A DNA stretch of 64,000 bases from Clostridia bacterium (GCA_017517275.1 JAFWZX010000031.1:1-64000); one strand, 5' to 3'. Counted from the first letter of the stretch, positions 37,007 to 46,798 are shown. The notes: a model not told the origin generated them from the letters alone. Program-made: numbers and translations.

Positions 37007-37582
37007 ATGGAAATGCTGAAGCAAATGATATTAAGTCGCGGCACTGTAAAAAGTGGCGGGGTTCTTAGAGTTGACAGCTTCCTTAATCATCAGATAGACA
37101 TTAATCTGTATCAAGAAATCGGTAAGGAATTTTACCGTTTGTTTGGTAGCGAGAACGTAACCAAAATTGTAACCATCGAGGCATCCGGCATTGGAATTGC
37201 CTGCATTACCGCGCAATTTTTCAACGTTCCGGTTGTTTTTGCAAAGAAGAGTAAGACTTCGAATGTGGCCGATGATAATTACGTAGGTCACATTTATTCT
37301 TTTACTCATCAATGCAATAATGATATTTTGATTCATAAATCCTATATCAATGAAAATGACAGAGTTCTTCTTATTGATGATTTTCTGGCAAAAGGCAGTG
37401 CTCTTGAGGGTTTGATTGATATAGTTACTACAGCAAAAGCCCACCTTGTTGGGGCAGGTACGGTAATTGAAAAAGGTTTCCAGGGCGGAGGGGACAAGCT
37501 AAGACAGGCAGGAATCAGAGTCGAGTCTCTTGCTATTATCGACGCTATGGATGAAGACGGGACGATAAGCTTCCGCAATTAA
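37007..37582 (+). CDS. xpt: Xanthine phosphoribosyltransferase
   Basis: Xpt converts xanthine and PRPP to XMP in purine salvage. The 191 residues match the family from the start (MEMLKQMILSRGTVKSGGVLR written in part), with VDSFLNHQID and the PRPP loop RVLLIDDFLAKGSALEGLI. KIVTIEASGIGIA is also typical. A GGGAGGA site lies 8 nt before the ATG. In Bacillus xpt is controlled by a guanine riboswitch; the 85 nt upstream here hold only the terminator of the previous operon and AT-rich DNA, so no such riboswitch is present. Confidence 0.94.
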   Translation: MEMLKQMILSRGTVKSGGVLRVDSFLNHQIDINLYQEIGKEFYRLFGSENVTKIVTIEASGIGIACITAQFFNVPVVFAKKSKTSNVADDNYVGHIYSFTHQCNNDILIHKSYINENDRVLLIDDFLAKGSALEGLIDIVTTAKAHLVGAGTVIEKGFQGGGDKLRQAGIRVESLAIIDAMDEDGTISFRN

Positions 37583-37589
37583 TATTCGG

Positions 37590-37606
37590 TGTAAATTTTA
37601 TTTACA
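37590..37606. promoter_or_regulatory. Operator-like palindrome between xpt and the nucleoside transporter
   Basis: TGTAAATTTTATTTACA is a perfect 7-bp inverted repeat around three bases, 44 nt before the BMP lipoprotein ATG. It has the form of a repressor site for a dimeric regulator. No T-run follows and the stem is pure A/T/G-poor, so a terminator is unlikely. The regulator is unknown. Confidence 0.35.
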
Positions 37607-37649
37607 TATATCTTTTAATTTTGCCATATAGGCAGGGAGGTTTTATACA

Positions 37650-38882
37650 ATGAAAAAAGTATTATCTTTAGTACTGGCTTTAGTTATGCTGTTTTCTTTT
37701 GCTGTAGTAACAGGTTGCGGCGGAAATAGTGATAGCTCAGAAGATGATTTCCTCGTAGGTGCTATTTATATCAATGGTAAGAATGACACTGCAGGTTATA
37801 CTTTTGCTCATCACAATGGTATTACAAAAGCTATGGAACAACTCGGCATGGACGTTTCTAAACAGCTTAAAATCGTTGATAACGTTCCGGAAGATGACGC
37901 TCAGGTAACAAATGCTATTAATACTCTTGCTTCACAAGGTTGTAAGATTATTATCGGTATCAGCTTTGGTTATATCAATGCCATGGAAGCTGCTGCTGAA
38001 AAATATCCTGAGATTATTTTCAGCCATGCAACAGGTTATTTATCAAACGACAAGAACTTCAACAACTACTTTGGTAGAATTTACCAAGCTCGTTACCTTG
38101 CCGGTATTGCAGCAGGAAAGAAGTCCCTTGCTCTTGGCAACAATAATATCGGTTACGTAGCAGCATACGGCACAGAATATGCTGAGACGTGTAGCGGTAT
38201 CAATGCATTTGCTCTTGGTGTTCAGGCTATCAATCCTGATGCAAAAGTTCACGTTATGAAACTCAATGCATGGGCAAACGAGTCTTTAGAGCGTCAATTT
38301 GCTGAACAGCTTATCACACAGTATGGTTGTGGTGTTATCGCTCAGCATTGCGACAGTGCTCAGCCTCAGATCGCAGCTCAGGATAAGGGTGTATTCGGTT
38401 GTGGATACAACTCAGATATGACAAGCCAAGCTGCTAATGCTCATCTTACTGCTCCTATCTGGAACTGGGATGTTTATTACAAACTCGCTATTGAAACAGC
38501 TAAGAATGATCCTGATAACTTTATGACAAAAGTTGGTATTTACTACGGCGGTCTTAAAGAAGGTTTTGTAGACATTTCTCCTTTAACAAATAACTGTGAA
38601 GAAGGCACAAAAGAGATTATCGATGCTGTTAAAGCTATGATGGTTAGCGGCGAGTGGGACGTTTTCACAAACGTTAAGCTCTCTATTGCTGCTGATGGCA
38701 CAATTACAAAAGTAGACGGCGCTATGCTTGATAACAAGGGCGGCGAAGTTATTTCTGCTGATAACACATATTACGTTTACGCTGATGGCGCTCTCAAGGC
38801 TGTAGACGGCGGAGCTGCTGCTCAGGACGGCGTTATTAAGGGTTCAATGAACTGGTATGTAGCAGGCGTTGAAGAAAAATAA
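37650..38882 (+). CDS. BMP-family nucleoside-binding lipoprotein
   Basis: The substrate-binding component of a nucleoside ABC transporter, 410 residues. The signal ends at a lipobox VVTGC with Cys23, so it is lipid-anchored outside. The BMP/Med fold is shown by LVGAIYINGKNDTAGYTFAHH, GYVAAYGTEYAETCSGINAFALGV and the GCGYNSDMTSQAAN region. BMP proteins such as PnrA bind purine nucleosides, which agrees with xpt just upstream. GGGAGG precedes the ATG. The complete transporter follows in order. Confidence 0.93.
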   Translation: MKKVLSLVLALVMLFSFAVVTGCGGNSDSSEDDFLVGAIYINGKNDTAGYTFAHHNGITKAMEQLGMDVSKQLKIVDNVPEDDAQVTNAINTLASQGCKIIIGISFGYINAMEAAAEKYPEIIFSHATGYLSNDKNFNNYFGRIYQARYLAGIAAGKKSLALGNNNIGYVAAYGTEYAETCSGINAFALGVQAINPDAKVHVMKLNAWANESLERQFAEQLITQYGCGVIAQHCDSAQPQIAAQDKGVFGCGYNSDMTSQAANAHLTAPIWNWDVYYKLAIETAKNDPDNFMTKVGIYYGGLKEGFVDISPLTNNCEEGTKEIIDAVKAMMVSGEWDVFTNVKLSIAADGTITKVDGAMLDNKGGEVISADNTYYVYADGALKAVDGGAAAQDGVIKGSMNWYVAGVEEK

Positions 38883-38900
38883 TCGATAAGGACAACGTAT

Positions 38901-40487
38901 ATGGACAATAATATTTATGCGATTGAATTAGAGAATATTACTAAAACTTTTGGTAGTGTTGTCGCAAACAAGAACATAAACCTTAATGTCAAGCAGGGCG
39001 AGATTCTCGCCCTGCTTGGCGAAAACGGCTCCGGAAAAACAACATTGATGAATATGATTTCCGGAATTTATAAACCGGACAGCGGATCTGTAAAGGTCAA
39101 TGGTGTGCCGGTTTCTATTAATTCACCGGAAGATTCCAAAAAATATGGGATCGGAATGGTCCATCAACATTTTAAGCTGGTTGATGTCTTTTCAGCGGCT
39201 GACAATATTTGGATGGGAACAGAAGGAACGGGTTTATTACTTAAAAAAGACCGTTATGAGAGGATTTCCGAAATAAGTAACAAATTCGGATTTGATTTTA
39301 ATCCTCGTAAAATAGTTGCTAATATGTCTGTAAGTGAGAAGCAGACACTAGAAATTCTGCGTGTGCTTTATTATGGCGCAAAGATTATTATTCTTGACGA
39401 ACCTACTGCAGTTTTAACCGTACAGGAGATTCGTAAGCTTTTTGACGTACTCAGACGAATGAAGGCTGAGGGTCATTCGATTATTATTATTACTCACAAA
39501 TTAAATGAAGTTATGGAAATAAGCGACCGCGTAACAATATTACGTAAGGGCGAATACATAGATACAGTAAATACGAGTGAAACAAACGAGCAGAAATTGA
39601 CAGACCTGATGGTTGGTCATAAGGTTAATCTTAATATTGCCCGTGTTGAGACAACGTTTGACAGACCTTTGTTGGAAATTCGCGACCTGTCAATTAACAA
39701 TGATGAAGGATCAAAGGCAATAGATAGCGTTAATTTTTATATTCGCGGAGGCGAGATTCTCGGTGTTGCAGGTATTGCAGGTTGTGGACAGAAGGAATTA
39801 TGTGAGGCTATAGCAGGACTTCGCAAAGTTGAGGGCGGTCAGATTATACATAAGGGCGACAATATTGTAGGGCTTCCTCCCAAGGCTATCATTGAAAAGG
39901 GTATTGCAATGAGCTTCATTCCTGAGGACCGTCTGGGAATGGGACTTGCTCCTTCCTTGTCAATTACAGATAATATGATGCTCAAAAACTATAACAAGGG
40001 CAAGTCCATATTAGTGGACAGAGATTCCGCACGTGTTAAAGCTCAGGAAATAATCGACAAGTTGGGCGTCGTTACACCTTCTACCGAGACTCCTGTAAGA
40101 CGTTTATCCGGAGGTAACGTCCAAAAAGTTCTTGTTGGCCGTGAGATTGACGCAGGTCCTAACGTTATTATCACAGCATATCCTGTAAGAGGTCTTGATA
40201 TTAATTCATCATATGCGATTTACGATATTTTAAACGACCAGAAGAAAATGGGCGTGGGAATATTATTTGTAGGCGAAGACCTTGACGTTATGCTTGCCTT
40301 ATGTGACAAAATAATGGTTCTTTGCCACGGAAAATTAATGGGTGTTGTACACGCTCATAAAACATCAAAAGAAGAATTAGGCCTTATGATGACAGGCGCT
40401 AAAGATATTTCGCTGATAAATGGTAAAGTCGCCGGCATTGCAAAAGATTCCAGAATAGAAGAAACAAAGGAGGCTGAGGTAGAATGA
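38901..40487 (+). CDS. Nucleoside ABC transporter, double ATP-binding subunit
   Basis: A 528-residue protein with two ABC domains, as in RbsA and YufO. The first has a normal Walker A (LLGENGSGKTT), the signature MSVSEKQTLEIL and Walker B IIILDEPTAVLT. The second has a weakened Walker A (GVAGIAGCGQKELCEAI) with signature RLSGGNVQKVLVGREI and NVIITAYPVRGLD, as is usual in this family where only one half hydrolyses fully. AAGGA lies 8 nt from the ATG. Its stop overlaps the permease start (ATGA). Confidence 0.95.
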   Translation: MDNNIYAIELENITKTFGSVVANKNINLNVKQGEILALLGENGSGKTTLMNMISGIYKPDSGSVKVNGVPVSINSPEDSKKYGIGMVHQHFKLVDVFSAADNIWMGTEGTGLLLKKDRYERISEISNKFGFDFNPRKIVANMSVSEKQTLEILRVLYYGAKIIILDEPTAVLTVQEIRKLFDVLRRMKAEGHSIIIITHKLNEVMEISDRVTILRKGEYIDTVNTSETNEQKLTDLMVGHKVNLNIARVETTFDRPLLEIRDLSINNDEGSKAIDSVNFYIRGGEILGVAGIAGCGQKELCEAIAGLRKVEGGQIIHKGDNIVGLPPKAIIEKGIAMSFIPEDRLGMGLAPSLSITDNMMLKNYNKGKSILVDRDSARVKAQEIIDKLGVVTPSTETPVRRLSGGNVQKVLVGREIDAGPNVIITAYPVRGLDINSSYAIYDILNDQKKMGVGILFVGEDLDVMLALCDKIMVLCHGKLMGVVHAHKTSKEELGLMMTGAKDISLINGKVAGIAKDSRIEETKEAEVE

Positions 40488-41629
40488 CAAAATCAAGTAA
40501 AGAGCCTCTTATCCGCGTCGTAAAAAGGCAAGGAATCAAGACGTGGCAGATTTGTTTGTTATATTTAGGTGCAGTAATTCTTGCTCTCGGTATAGGGGCT
40601 GTTTTGTTGCTGTTTTTAAAAGCAAATCCTTTTGAATACTATGAAATGATGTTTACTCTTAATACAGTGGGCAACAAAATGGCATATATTCAGTATGAAA
40701 CGTATATACAGGAATTAGTTCCGCTTCTTATTACGTCTCTTGCTCTGTCTTTGGCATTTAAAATGAGATTTTGGAATATTGGCGGTGAAGGCCAATTTTT
40801 CCTCGGCGCTCTTGCCGGTGCTGCCGTAGCATTTATGATTCCTACTTCCGCTAACGTTTTCTTGACGATATTCCTTATGGTTGTAGCAGGTAGCCTTGTT
40901 GGTGGATTAATCGGATTGTCTACTGCCGCATTAAAGGTAAAGTTTAATACTAACGAGACGTTGTTTACGCTCATGATTAACTATATTGCTCTTTATATTA
41001 TGCGATTTTTTGGAGAAACAAAAGCAGACTGGAATATATTCCTTCGTCCTGATTCAGAGCGTCCTAAGTTTAATCAAATACCGGATAATGCTAAGATGTT
41101 TACGATTCCAATCGGAAAATTTTCACTGGAATTGTCTTTTATACTTGTTATTTTGCTTGTTGCTGTTGTGTATTTCTATCTCAAACATACGAAACAGGGG
41201 TATGAGATTGCGGTAGTAGGAGACAGTATCAATACGGCACGTTATGCAGGTATGAAGGTTAATAAGGTTATTTGCCGTACAATGTTTATGTCAGCTGCGT
41301 TAATCGGCGCTGCCGGAGCACTGCGAGTATCAAGTGTATACGCTTTGTCTGATACAATATCAAATGACGTTGGCTGGACAGGTATAGTAGTAGCGTGGCT
41401 TGCAAAATTAAATCCTATCGGAATTGTTATTGTTTCAGCGTTGATTACAATTCTTCAGTGCGGAAGCGTGGTTGCATCTTCGAACTTCAGTAACGTTGAC
41501 AGCCACTTTGCTGATTTGCTGCAGGGTATTATCCTGTTTGTTGTACTTGCCGCGGATTTCTTTATAAGATTTAAAATTGTTTTCCGTAAGAAAAATACAG
41601 AGAAACAAAGTAAGGAGGCAAATGTATGA
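40484..41629 (+). CDS. Nucleoside ABC transporter permease 1
   Basis: A 381-residue inner-membrane protein of the BPD_transp_2 family (YufP-like) with about eight to ten hydrophobic segments. Typical phrases are LALSLAFKMRFWNIGGEGQFFLGALAGAAVAF and VGDSINTARYAGMKVNK (parts of longer blocks). It forms the pore together with the next gene. ATGA overlaps on both sides (with the ATPase and with permease 2) point to coupled translation. Confidence 0.93.
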   Translation: MTKSSKEPLIRVVKRQGIKTWQICLLYLGAVILALGIGAVLLLFLKANPFEYYEMMFTLNTVGNKMAYIQYETYIQELVPLLITSLALSLAFKMRFWNIGGEGQFFLGALAGAAVAFMIPTSANVFLTIFLMVVAGSLVGGLIGLSTAALKVKFNTNETLFTLMINYIALYIMRFFGETKADWNIFLRPDSERPKFNQIPDNAKMFTIPIGKFSLELSFILVILLVAVVYFYLKHTKQGYEIAVVGDSINTARYAGMKVNKVICRTMFMSAALIGAAGALRVSSVYALSDTISNDVGWTGIVVAWLAKLNPIGIVIVSALITILQCGSVVASSNFSNVDSHFADLLQGIILFVVLAADFFIRFKIVFRKKNTEKQSKEANV

Positions 41630-42612
41630 ACGTTTTTGCATCATTTATCGCAGCTTTATTAAAATACAATACGCCTCTGCTATACGGTACCGTAGGTGAG
41701 ATCGTTACTGAAAAGTCCGGAAGTCTCAACCTGGGTGTTGAGGGTACTATGGCAATCGGTGCAATCGGCGGCCTGCTTATCGGTTGCAAAGCAGACAGCC
41801 TGCTTATCGGTATCCTCGCGTCATTCTTTATTGCGGCATTATGCGGATTGTTCTTCGCATTTATGACAGTTACACTTCAGGCAAATCAGAACGTTACCGG
41901 TCTTACTATTACAACCTTCGGTTTGGGCCTTTACTTTTTCATAGGCAACGGTTTTAAAAGTGCAGGTAAATGGCCGGATATGCTTCAGTGCGAAGGCTTT
42001 TTAGAGAGTACGAAGCCTATAAATATTCCTTTATTAAGCAAGATTCCGTTTTTTGGAGAAGCTTTTTTCTCGCAGAGTATTTTTGTGTATCTCGGTATTA
42101 TTATAGCCGTTGTTATGTGGTGGTATCTTAAATATACAAAGCCGGGACTCAGAATTCGTTCTGTGGGTGAAAATCCTGCGGCAGCAGATGCAGTAGGTAT
42201 TAACGTTACTTTATATAAATATATCCACATTGGTATCGGGTCCGGTGTAATGGGTATCGGTGGTCTTCTTATGGCTGTAAACTTATCGGGCAGCTTTGAA
42301 GGCAGCAAATGCTGGATTGACGGATACGGATGGATTTCAATTGCGTTGGTTATTTTTGCCAAATGGAACACGTTGCTTGCTATTCTCGGTACTTTTGTTT
42401 TTGGTATATTCAATACGCTTCAGGTGTTCGGACCGACTCTTGCTGAGAAATTCCCGGGTGTACTTGGTTGGCTTAATAAGATTCCACCGCAGTTTATGAA
42501 AGCGCTGCCTTTTGTTATTACAGCTGTTGTATTGGTTATCACCTCTATCAGCAACAAGAAAAATGATCAGCCGGCGGCAATTGGCCGAAATTACTATCGT
42601 GAAGAGAGATGA
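41626..42612 (+). CDS. Nucleoside ABC transporter permease 2
   Basis: A 328-residue YufQ-like permease of the same family. It contains the family blocks GTVGEIVTEKSGSLNLGVEG and VGENPAAADAVGINVTLYKY, plus GIGGLLMAVNLSGSF. About eight hydrophobic segments. AAGGAGG is 7 nt before the ATG. It closes a complete four-gene uptake system for purine-type nucleosides; trpS follows with a 4-base overlap of frames or a few nt gap, depending on its start. Confidence 0.93.
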   Translation: MNVFASFIAALLKYNTPLLYGTVGEIVTEKSGSLNLGVEGTMAIGAIGGLLIGCKADSLLIGILASFFIAALCGLFFAFMTVTLQANQNVTGLTITTFGLGLYFFIGNGFKSAGKWPDMLQCEGFLESTKPINIPLLSKIPFFGEAFFSQSIFVYLGIIIAVVMWWYLKYTKPGLRIRSVGENPAAADAVGINVTLYKYIHIGIGSGVMGIGGLLMAVNLSGSFEGSKCWIDGYGWISIALVIFAKWNTLLAILGTFVFGIFNTLQVFGPTLAEKFPGVLGWLNKIPPQFMKALPFVITAVVLVITSISNKKNDQPAAIGRNYYREER

Positions 42613-42617
42613 TTATA

Positions 42618-43613
42618 ATGGATAAAAAGAAAAGAATTTTCAGTGGTATACAGCCATCAGGCAATTTGACTATTGGTAATTATTTAGGTGCATTAAAGCG
42701 CTTTCCGGAGCTCCAAAGCGAATATGACTGTCTTTATTGTGTTGTTGACCTGCACACTCTTACCGTTCGTCAAGATCCGGAAGCCCTGCGTCAGCGTTCT
42801 TATGCGCTGCTTGCGTTATACATGGCATGCGGCCTTGATCCGGAACAGACTACACTTTTCCTGCAGTCACACGTATCAGGCCATGCAGAACTTGCATGGA
42901 TTTTGAATTGTTATACGTATATGGGCGAGCTTAGTCGCATGACACAGTTTAAGGATAAATCGCAAAAGCACGCAGATAATATAAATGCCGGATTATTTAC
43001 GTATCCTGTTTTAATGGCAGCGGATATTCTTCTGTATCAGACTGACGTTGTGCCTATCGGGCAAGATCAGAAGCAACATCTTGAAATCGCTCGTGATATT
43101 GCAATTCGTTTCAATAAACTCTACGGTGACACTTTTGTTGTACCGGAAGCTCTGATTGCAAAACAGGGAGCCAAGATTATGAGTCTTCAGGAGCCTGATA
43201 AGAAGATGTCTAAATCAGACACTAACGTTAACAATTTTGTGCTTCTTATTGAAGAGCGTGATGCGATTATTAAAAAGTTTAAGCGTGCTGTTACAGATTC
43301 CGGCAGTGAGGTTAGATTTGATCCTGATGAGAAACCTGGAATCAGCAATTTGCTTAGTATTTATGCGGCTACACGCAGTATTACGGTAGAAGAAGCCCAA
43401 GCAGAGTTTGCCGGCTCACGGTACGGAGATTTTAAAATCGCAGTTGGTACTGCAGTTGCCGATATGTTGGCACCTATTCAGGCAGAATATCGCAGAATCC
43501 TTGACGATAAAGCGTATCTTGACCGTGTGCTTAAACTCAACGCTCAAAAGGCATTTGCTATTGCAGAAGAGACGTATCGTGACGTTCGTCAGAAGGTCGG
43601 CTTTATAGTTTGA
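42618..43613 (+). CDS. trpS: Tryptophanyl-tRNA synthetase
   Basis: TrpS charges tRNA-Trp. A class I synthetase of 331 residues with the nucleotide motif PSGNLTIGNYLGAL (HIGH-type, here TIGN) and the KMSKS loop PDKKMSKSD. DLHTLTVRQDPEALR and YPVLMAADILLYQTDVVPIGQDQ are family blocks. Two ATGs are possible: 42609, overlapping the permease stop, and 42618, which starts MDKKKRIFSGIQPSG and lies 9 nt from AAGAGAG; I prefer the second. No T-box leader is seen, since it sits at the end of the transporter operon. Confidence 0.96.
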   Translation: MDKKKRIFSGIQPSGNLTIGNYLGALKRFPELQSEYDCLYCVVDLHTLTVRQDPEALRQRSYALLALYMACGLDPEQTTLFLQSHVSGHAELAWILNCYTYMGELSRMTQFKDKSQKHADNINAGLFTYPVLMAADILLYQTDVVPIGQDQKQHLEIARDIAIRFNKLYGDTFVVPEALIAKQGAKIMSLQEPDKKMSKSDTNVNNFVLLIEERDAIIKKFKRAVTDSGSEVRFDPDEKPGISNLLSIYAATRSITVEEAQAEFAGSRYGDFKIAVGTAVADMLAPIQAEYRRILDDKAYLDRVLKLNAQKAFAIAEETYRDVRQKVGFIV

Positions 43614-43629
43614 TTTTTTTTACTGCGGC

Positions 43630-43662
43630 TTTTGTTAATAGATTGCTGCTTCGTTAACAAAA
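43630..43662. repeat. AT-rich inverted repeat after trpS
   Basis: TTTTGTTAA (43630-43638) is repeated inverted as TTAACAAAA (43654-43662) with 15 nt between. It could fold in RNA at the 3' end of the trpS transcript, but it is weak and without a T-run after it. The half-sites look like Rex sites, yet the spacing is far too long for one. Confidence 0.3.
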
Positions 43663-43683
43663 TATTGTAGGCAAATTGTTATC

Positions 43684-43713
43684 TTGACACACAAATACCC
43701 ACTATAGTAAAAT
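43684..43713 (+). promoter_or_regulatory. Promoter of the large lipoprotein gene
   Basis: TTGACA (43684-43689) is followed after 18 nt by TAAAAT (43708-43713). The start would be near 43720, leaving about 32 nt to the ATG at 43752. Confidence 0.65.
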
Positions 43714-43751
43714 TATTGTTAATAATTTAGCAATAATTGGGTGGGTGTTAT

Positions 43752-46745
43752 ATGCGTATTACGAGAATAATGAAATTCTGTATATTCTTTGTTGTGATAG
43801 CGGTTATCAGTACGGCTGTGTTATCATTTGTGGCTTGCAAAAAGGTGGTTGATGAACCGGAACCGGAACAGGAAGATTTCATCCCGGAAGATCCGCTAAG
43901 CTTCAGGATAAAAGCAATTACACCCGGCTCGTATCCGGTGAATACCGACAGTTCTCTTTCTGCCAGTTTTGCATATTCCGGCAGTATAGCAAATGGTGTA
44001 CAAGGTTTTTATACTAATGCTGATAGGGAGTTTTATGCTTTAGTAAATACGGATATGAGTCTCGTACATACGTTAGAGAGCACTGATGAATTGAACGTAA
44101 GAGACATTGCTAACAAAGACGGTATATCTTATGCCCATGATACTCTTGATGTATTTATAAAGACACAAGATAACAAAATGTATTATTCTGGCAACTCTTC
44201 AACCTCAGCCAGAATGAATACAACCAGATTAGGATATTATTATTACGAAACGCACATACGTGATTTAGGCTTTGGCGAGAGAATATCAGAAGACAGTTTT
44301 CAACAAGAAGTAAGTAGCACTACTGAAGTTAAGATTGATGCAGGATGGGCAGTAAACCAAATGTCTCAACCTATATACGATCAAGGCGGAGTAACTTTTA
44401 AGGCGGTAGACACGTACGATCCTTATTGCTATATTACTAATTTAGATACAGAAGGCTCTGAATCAGATTATCTGGAGGTAACGATTAATTCAACGGGAAC
44501 GACAACCTCAGCAGAACTTTTTATTTCTACAACGTCCGGTAAGGGATTTAACGGCGAACAGAGGATTGGTTTTGCTATTAAATCAAATGCGAAGGACAAT
44601 ACGTACAGATTGGATTTGTCCGGAATAAAAAGTCAAAAAGAAGGCATTGTCGGTCTGCGTTTTGATTTCGGACAGACAATCGGCGACTCTTTCACAATCA
44701 AATCAATAAAACTAATTGGCAGAAAAACAAGTTCCTTAAGTTATAAATTAGACAAAATCTTCCATTTCTACTCAGATAAAGTTCATCAGGAATACAGATT
44801 GATCGATAACAAAAAAAGCTCCGGCGTTAAAGAGTTTGATTCCTTTGGCGTTGAACTCAAAATACCGCTTCAGAACGTTATAGAATATAAAATATCATAT
44901 GACGGTAGCGGCAATCCGGAATATGTTGCCGCAAGTGTACAATATGCAGGAGTAATAGGATTTATTATTCCGAATGATGGAAGGACGTATAGTGTAACAG
45001 CAGAATCTGAGGGTGATTTCCTTGTAATAAGACAGTCTGTTGCGTATAACAAGAGAGATTTGGTTATAGGCAGCAGAATATATAATGATGAATCAAACAG
45101 TTTTGACGGCATCGCAGAGCAAGCACGGATAGAACGCAATCCATTGACACAAATCTCTGTTGAATCCAATAAGAAAACCGGCACAAGATACGTAAAATAT
45201 GACCCGTTGCGAGGCTCTTACCATTTTACTTTAAACGGTTCTGAGTTTAATGTGGCATATAAAGCAAAAAATGAATATTTCTCATCGGATATAACAATTA
45301 CAAATGATACTTCGGAAGAACGCAGTCTATATGTGTGGATGAACAGCCGTACAGGTGCTTTGGAAGGAGCTGCAGTAGTAGACTCCCAAGGTATCTTGCA
45401 ACCTATACAGCCTCAGGTTTGTAAGAATTTCTCAGGAGAAAAGGAAGAACCTTTTTACGATCCTACCGATACAGGCTACGGCGATAGCTTTGTTCCTTTG
45501 AAGATTGCTTCCGGACAAACGATAGAGTATACGCTACATCATATATATCAGAATTGGGGAGTTTTTCCTCTGAAGCAAATATCTTCTATCCAATTTCATA
45601 TTTCATATTATCATCTGTCTACAGGTGTTACAGAGTCAAACTGCATTGCTCCTTATTTCGTATACGGCAAGGATTTGTGGACTTTACCGGACTTTAGAGG
45701 TTGCAGTGGTATCATGTGGACGTCTCAGCCTCAGTATAATTCTATTGGCAGGCTTCGTTTTGTATCCTTCTATAAAGATTCGCTATACGTTAAGTCAGAG
45801 TATACGGATTCATATATAAGATCCTCCGGAAATACATATGCGGATATGGATTATAATTACATTTCTGATTGCGGCTCTTTTAAATATTCTTTAAGACATT
45901 TAGAATTTCCGCAGAACGATGAAAACAGAACGTATTACACCATGGACCTTCAATTTCTGAAGGATTTGAAAGTTGAGGATGTAAAGAATACGTTTACTTT
46001 ATTTAGCTTTGACGGTCGGTCGGAGAATTTTGATTACGTCGGATACAGTAATAAGAATGGTGAAGCTGTAAATAAAAGAACAAAAAAAATAGACGGCTCA
46101 TTTGAACTTATCAATATAGGAAATAAGGCTCCGTATTTTACATACTACGGATTGAATAATCCTAACACCGGCGTTATGAACTTTGCATATATAATGATTG
46201 ATTATGATATTGTAATCGGCGGCAAAAAGTGGAACGGAGATTTTGCATTCAGAAATTCTTTTGCAGGGAATTTGAATTATGGTGAGCTTTCTCTAATGGA
46301 AGATACAGTATCATTTAAAAAAGGCGACCATATCGTAATAAACTTTATTCTTCTTCCGTGGGGGAATGGAACAGATACAAATGACGCAAACGTACAGGCT
46401 GTAAGACAGGATTCTGTATTCAATAATTTAAAACTGTCTGCAATTTGCGGCACCGAAGTAAAAGATACGTTTTTACCGGGAATCAAGGCGCATAATAATC
46501 TGGCGGAGTTTACCGTTTCAGGCGGACGCAATCGCTTTACTGTCAGAATAGACGGAATGACTTCGATTGCCGGAATCAAGATAGAAGAAAAGGTAGGATC
46601 TTCTTGGAGCCCCTACGTTACTAACGTAGAAGCCTACGACGGATATCAGATTACTTATAATGAAGACGGCACGTACAGCTATTTCTTTGTTTTTGAAATG
46701 GATGATGTGGGATCTGCAAGAACGTTTAAAGTCACGGCGAAATAA
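43752..46745 (+). CDS. Very large lipoprotein of unknown function
   Basis: A protein of 997 residues with a hydrophobic leader and a lipobox-like LSFVAC (Cys29), followed by an acidic linker (DEPEPEQEDF) as in many surface lipoproteins. The body is rich in beta strands, aromatic residues and Asn/Thr/Ser. It contains a probable jelly-roll segment (about 200-330, VTINSTGTTTSAELFISTTS, KSIKLIGRK) and a region mentioning WNGDFAFRNSF. It has no catalytic motif I know. The frame opens at a TTG 15 nt earlier, but GGTGGG and the MRITRIMKF beginning favour the ATG at 43752. It stands alone between its own promoter and a strong terminator. Binding or processing of polysaccharide outside the cell would be a guess. 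Confidence 0.8.
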   Translation: MRITRIMKFCIFFVVIAVISTAVLSFVACKKVVDEPEPEQEDFIPEDPLSFRIKAITPGSYPVNTDSSLSASFAYSGSIANGVQGFYTNADREFYALVNTDMSLVHTLESTDELNVRDIANKDGISYAHDTLDVFIKTQDNKMYYSGNSSTSARMNTTRLGYYYYETHIRDLGFGERISEDSFQQEVSSTTEVKIDAGWAVNQMSQPIYDQGGVTFKAVDTYDPYCYITNLDTEGSESDYLEVTINSTGTTTSAELFISTTSGKGFNGEQRIGFAIKSNAKDNTYRLDLSGIKSQKEGIVGLRFDFGQTIGDSFTIKSIKLIGRKTSSLSYKLDKIFHFYSDKVHQEYRLIDNKKSSGVKEFDSFGVELKIPLQNVIEYKISYDGSGNPEYVAASVQYAGVIGFIIPNDGRTYSVTAESEGDFLVIRQSVAYNKRDLVIGSRIYNDESNSFDGIAEQARIERNPLTQISVESNKKTGTRYVKYDPLRGSYHFTLNGSEFNVAYKAKNEYFSSDITITNDTSEERSLYVWMNSRTGALEGAAVVDSQGILQPIQPQVCKNFSGEKEEPFYDPTDTGYGDSFVPLKIASGQTIEYTLHHIYQNWGVFPLKQISSIQFHISYYHLSTGVTESNCIAPYFVYGKDLWTLPDFRGCSGIMWTSQPQYNSIGRLRFVSFYKDSLYVKSEYTDSYIRSSGNTYADMDYNYISDCGSFKYSLRHLEFPQNDENRTYYTMDLQFLKDLKVEDVKNTFTLFSFDGRSENFDYVGYSNKNGEAVNKRTKKIDGSFELINIGNKAPYFTYYGLNNPNTGVMNFAYIMIDYDIVIGGKKWNGDFAFRNSFAGNLNYGELSLMEDTVSFKKGDHIVINFILLPWGNGTDTNDANVQAVRQDSVFNNLKLSAICGTEVKDTFLPGIKAHNNLAEFTVSGGRNRFTVRIDGMTSIAGIKIEEKVGSSWSPYVTNVEAYDGYQITYNEDGTYSYFFVFEMDDVGSARTFKVTAK

Positions 46746-46752
46746 TTTTCAT

Positions 46753-46797
46753 AAACAAAATCAGGCAAAACAAAATGTCTGATTTTGTTTTTTTTTC
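46753..46797 (+). terminator. Intrinsic terminator after the large lipoprotein gene
   Basis: AAACAAAATCAG (46753-46764) and CTGATTTTGTTT (46779-46790) form a perfect 12-bp stem with a 14-nt loop, followed by a run of T. Confidence 0.88.
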
Positions 46798-46798
46798 A

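Noticed and set aside
43630-43662. Rex operator after trpS
   Set aside because: The half-sites TTGTTAA and TTAACAA look right, but 15 or more nt separate them where Rex needs about four.
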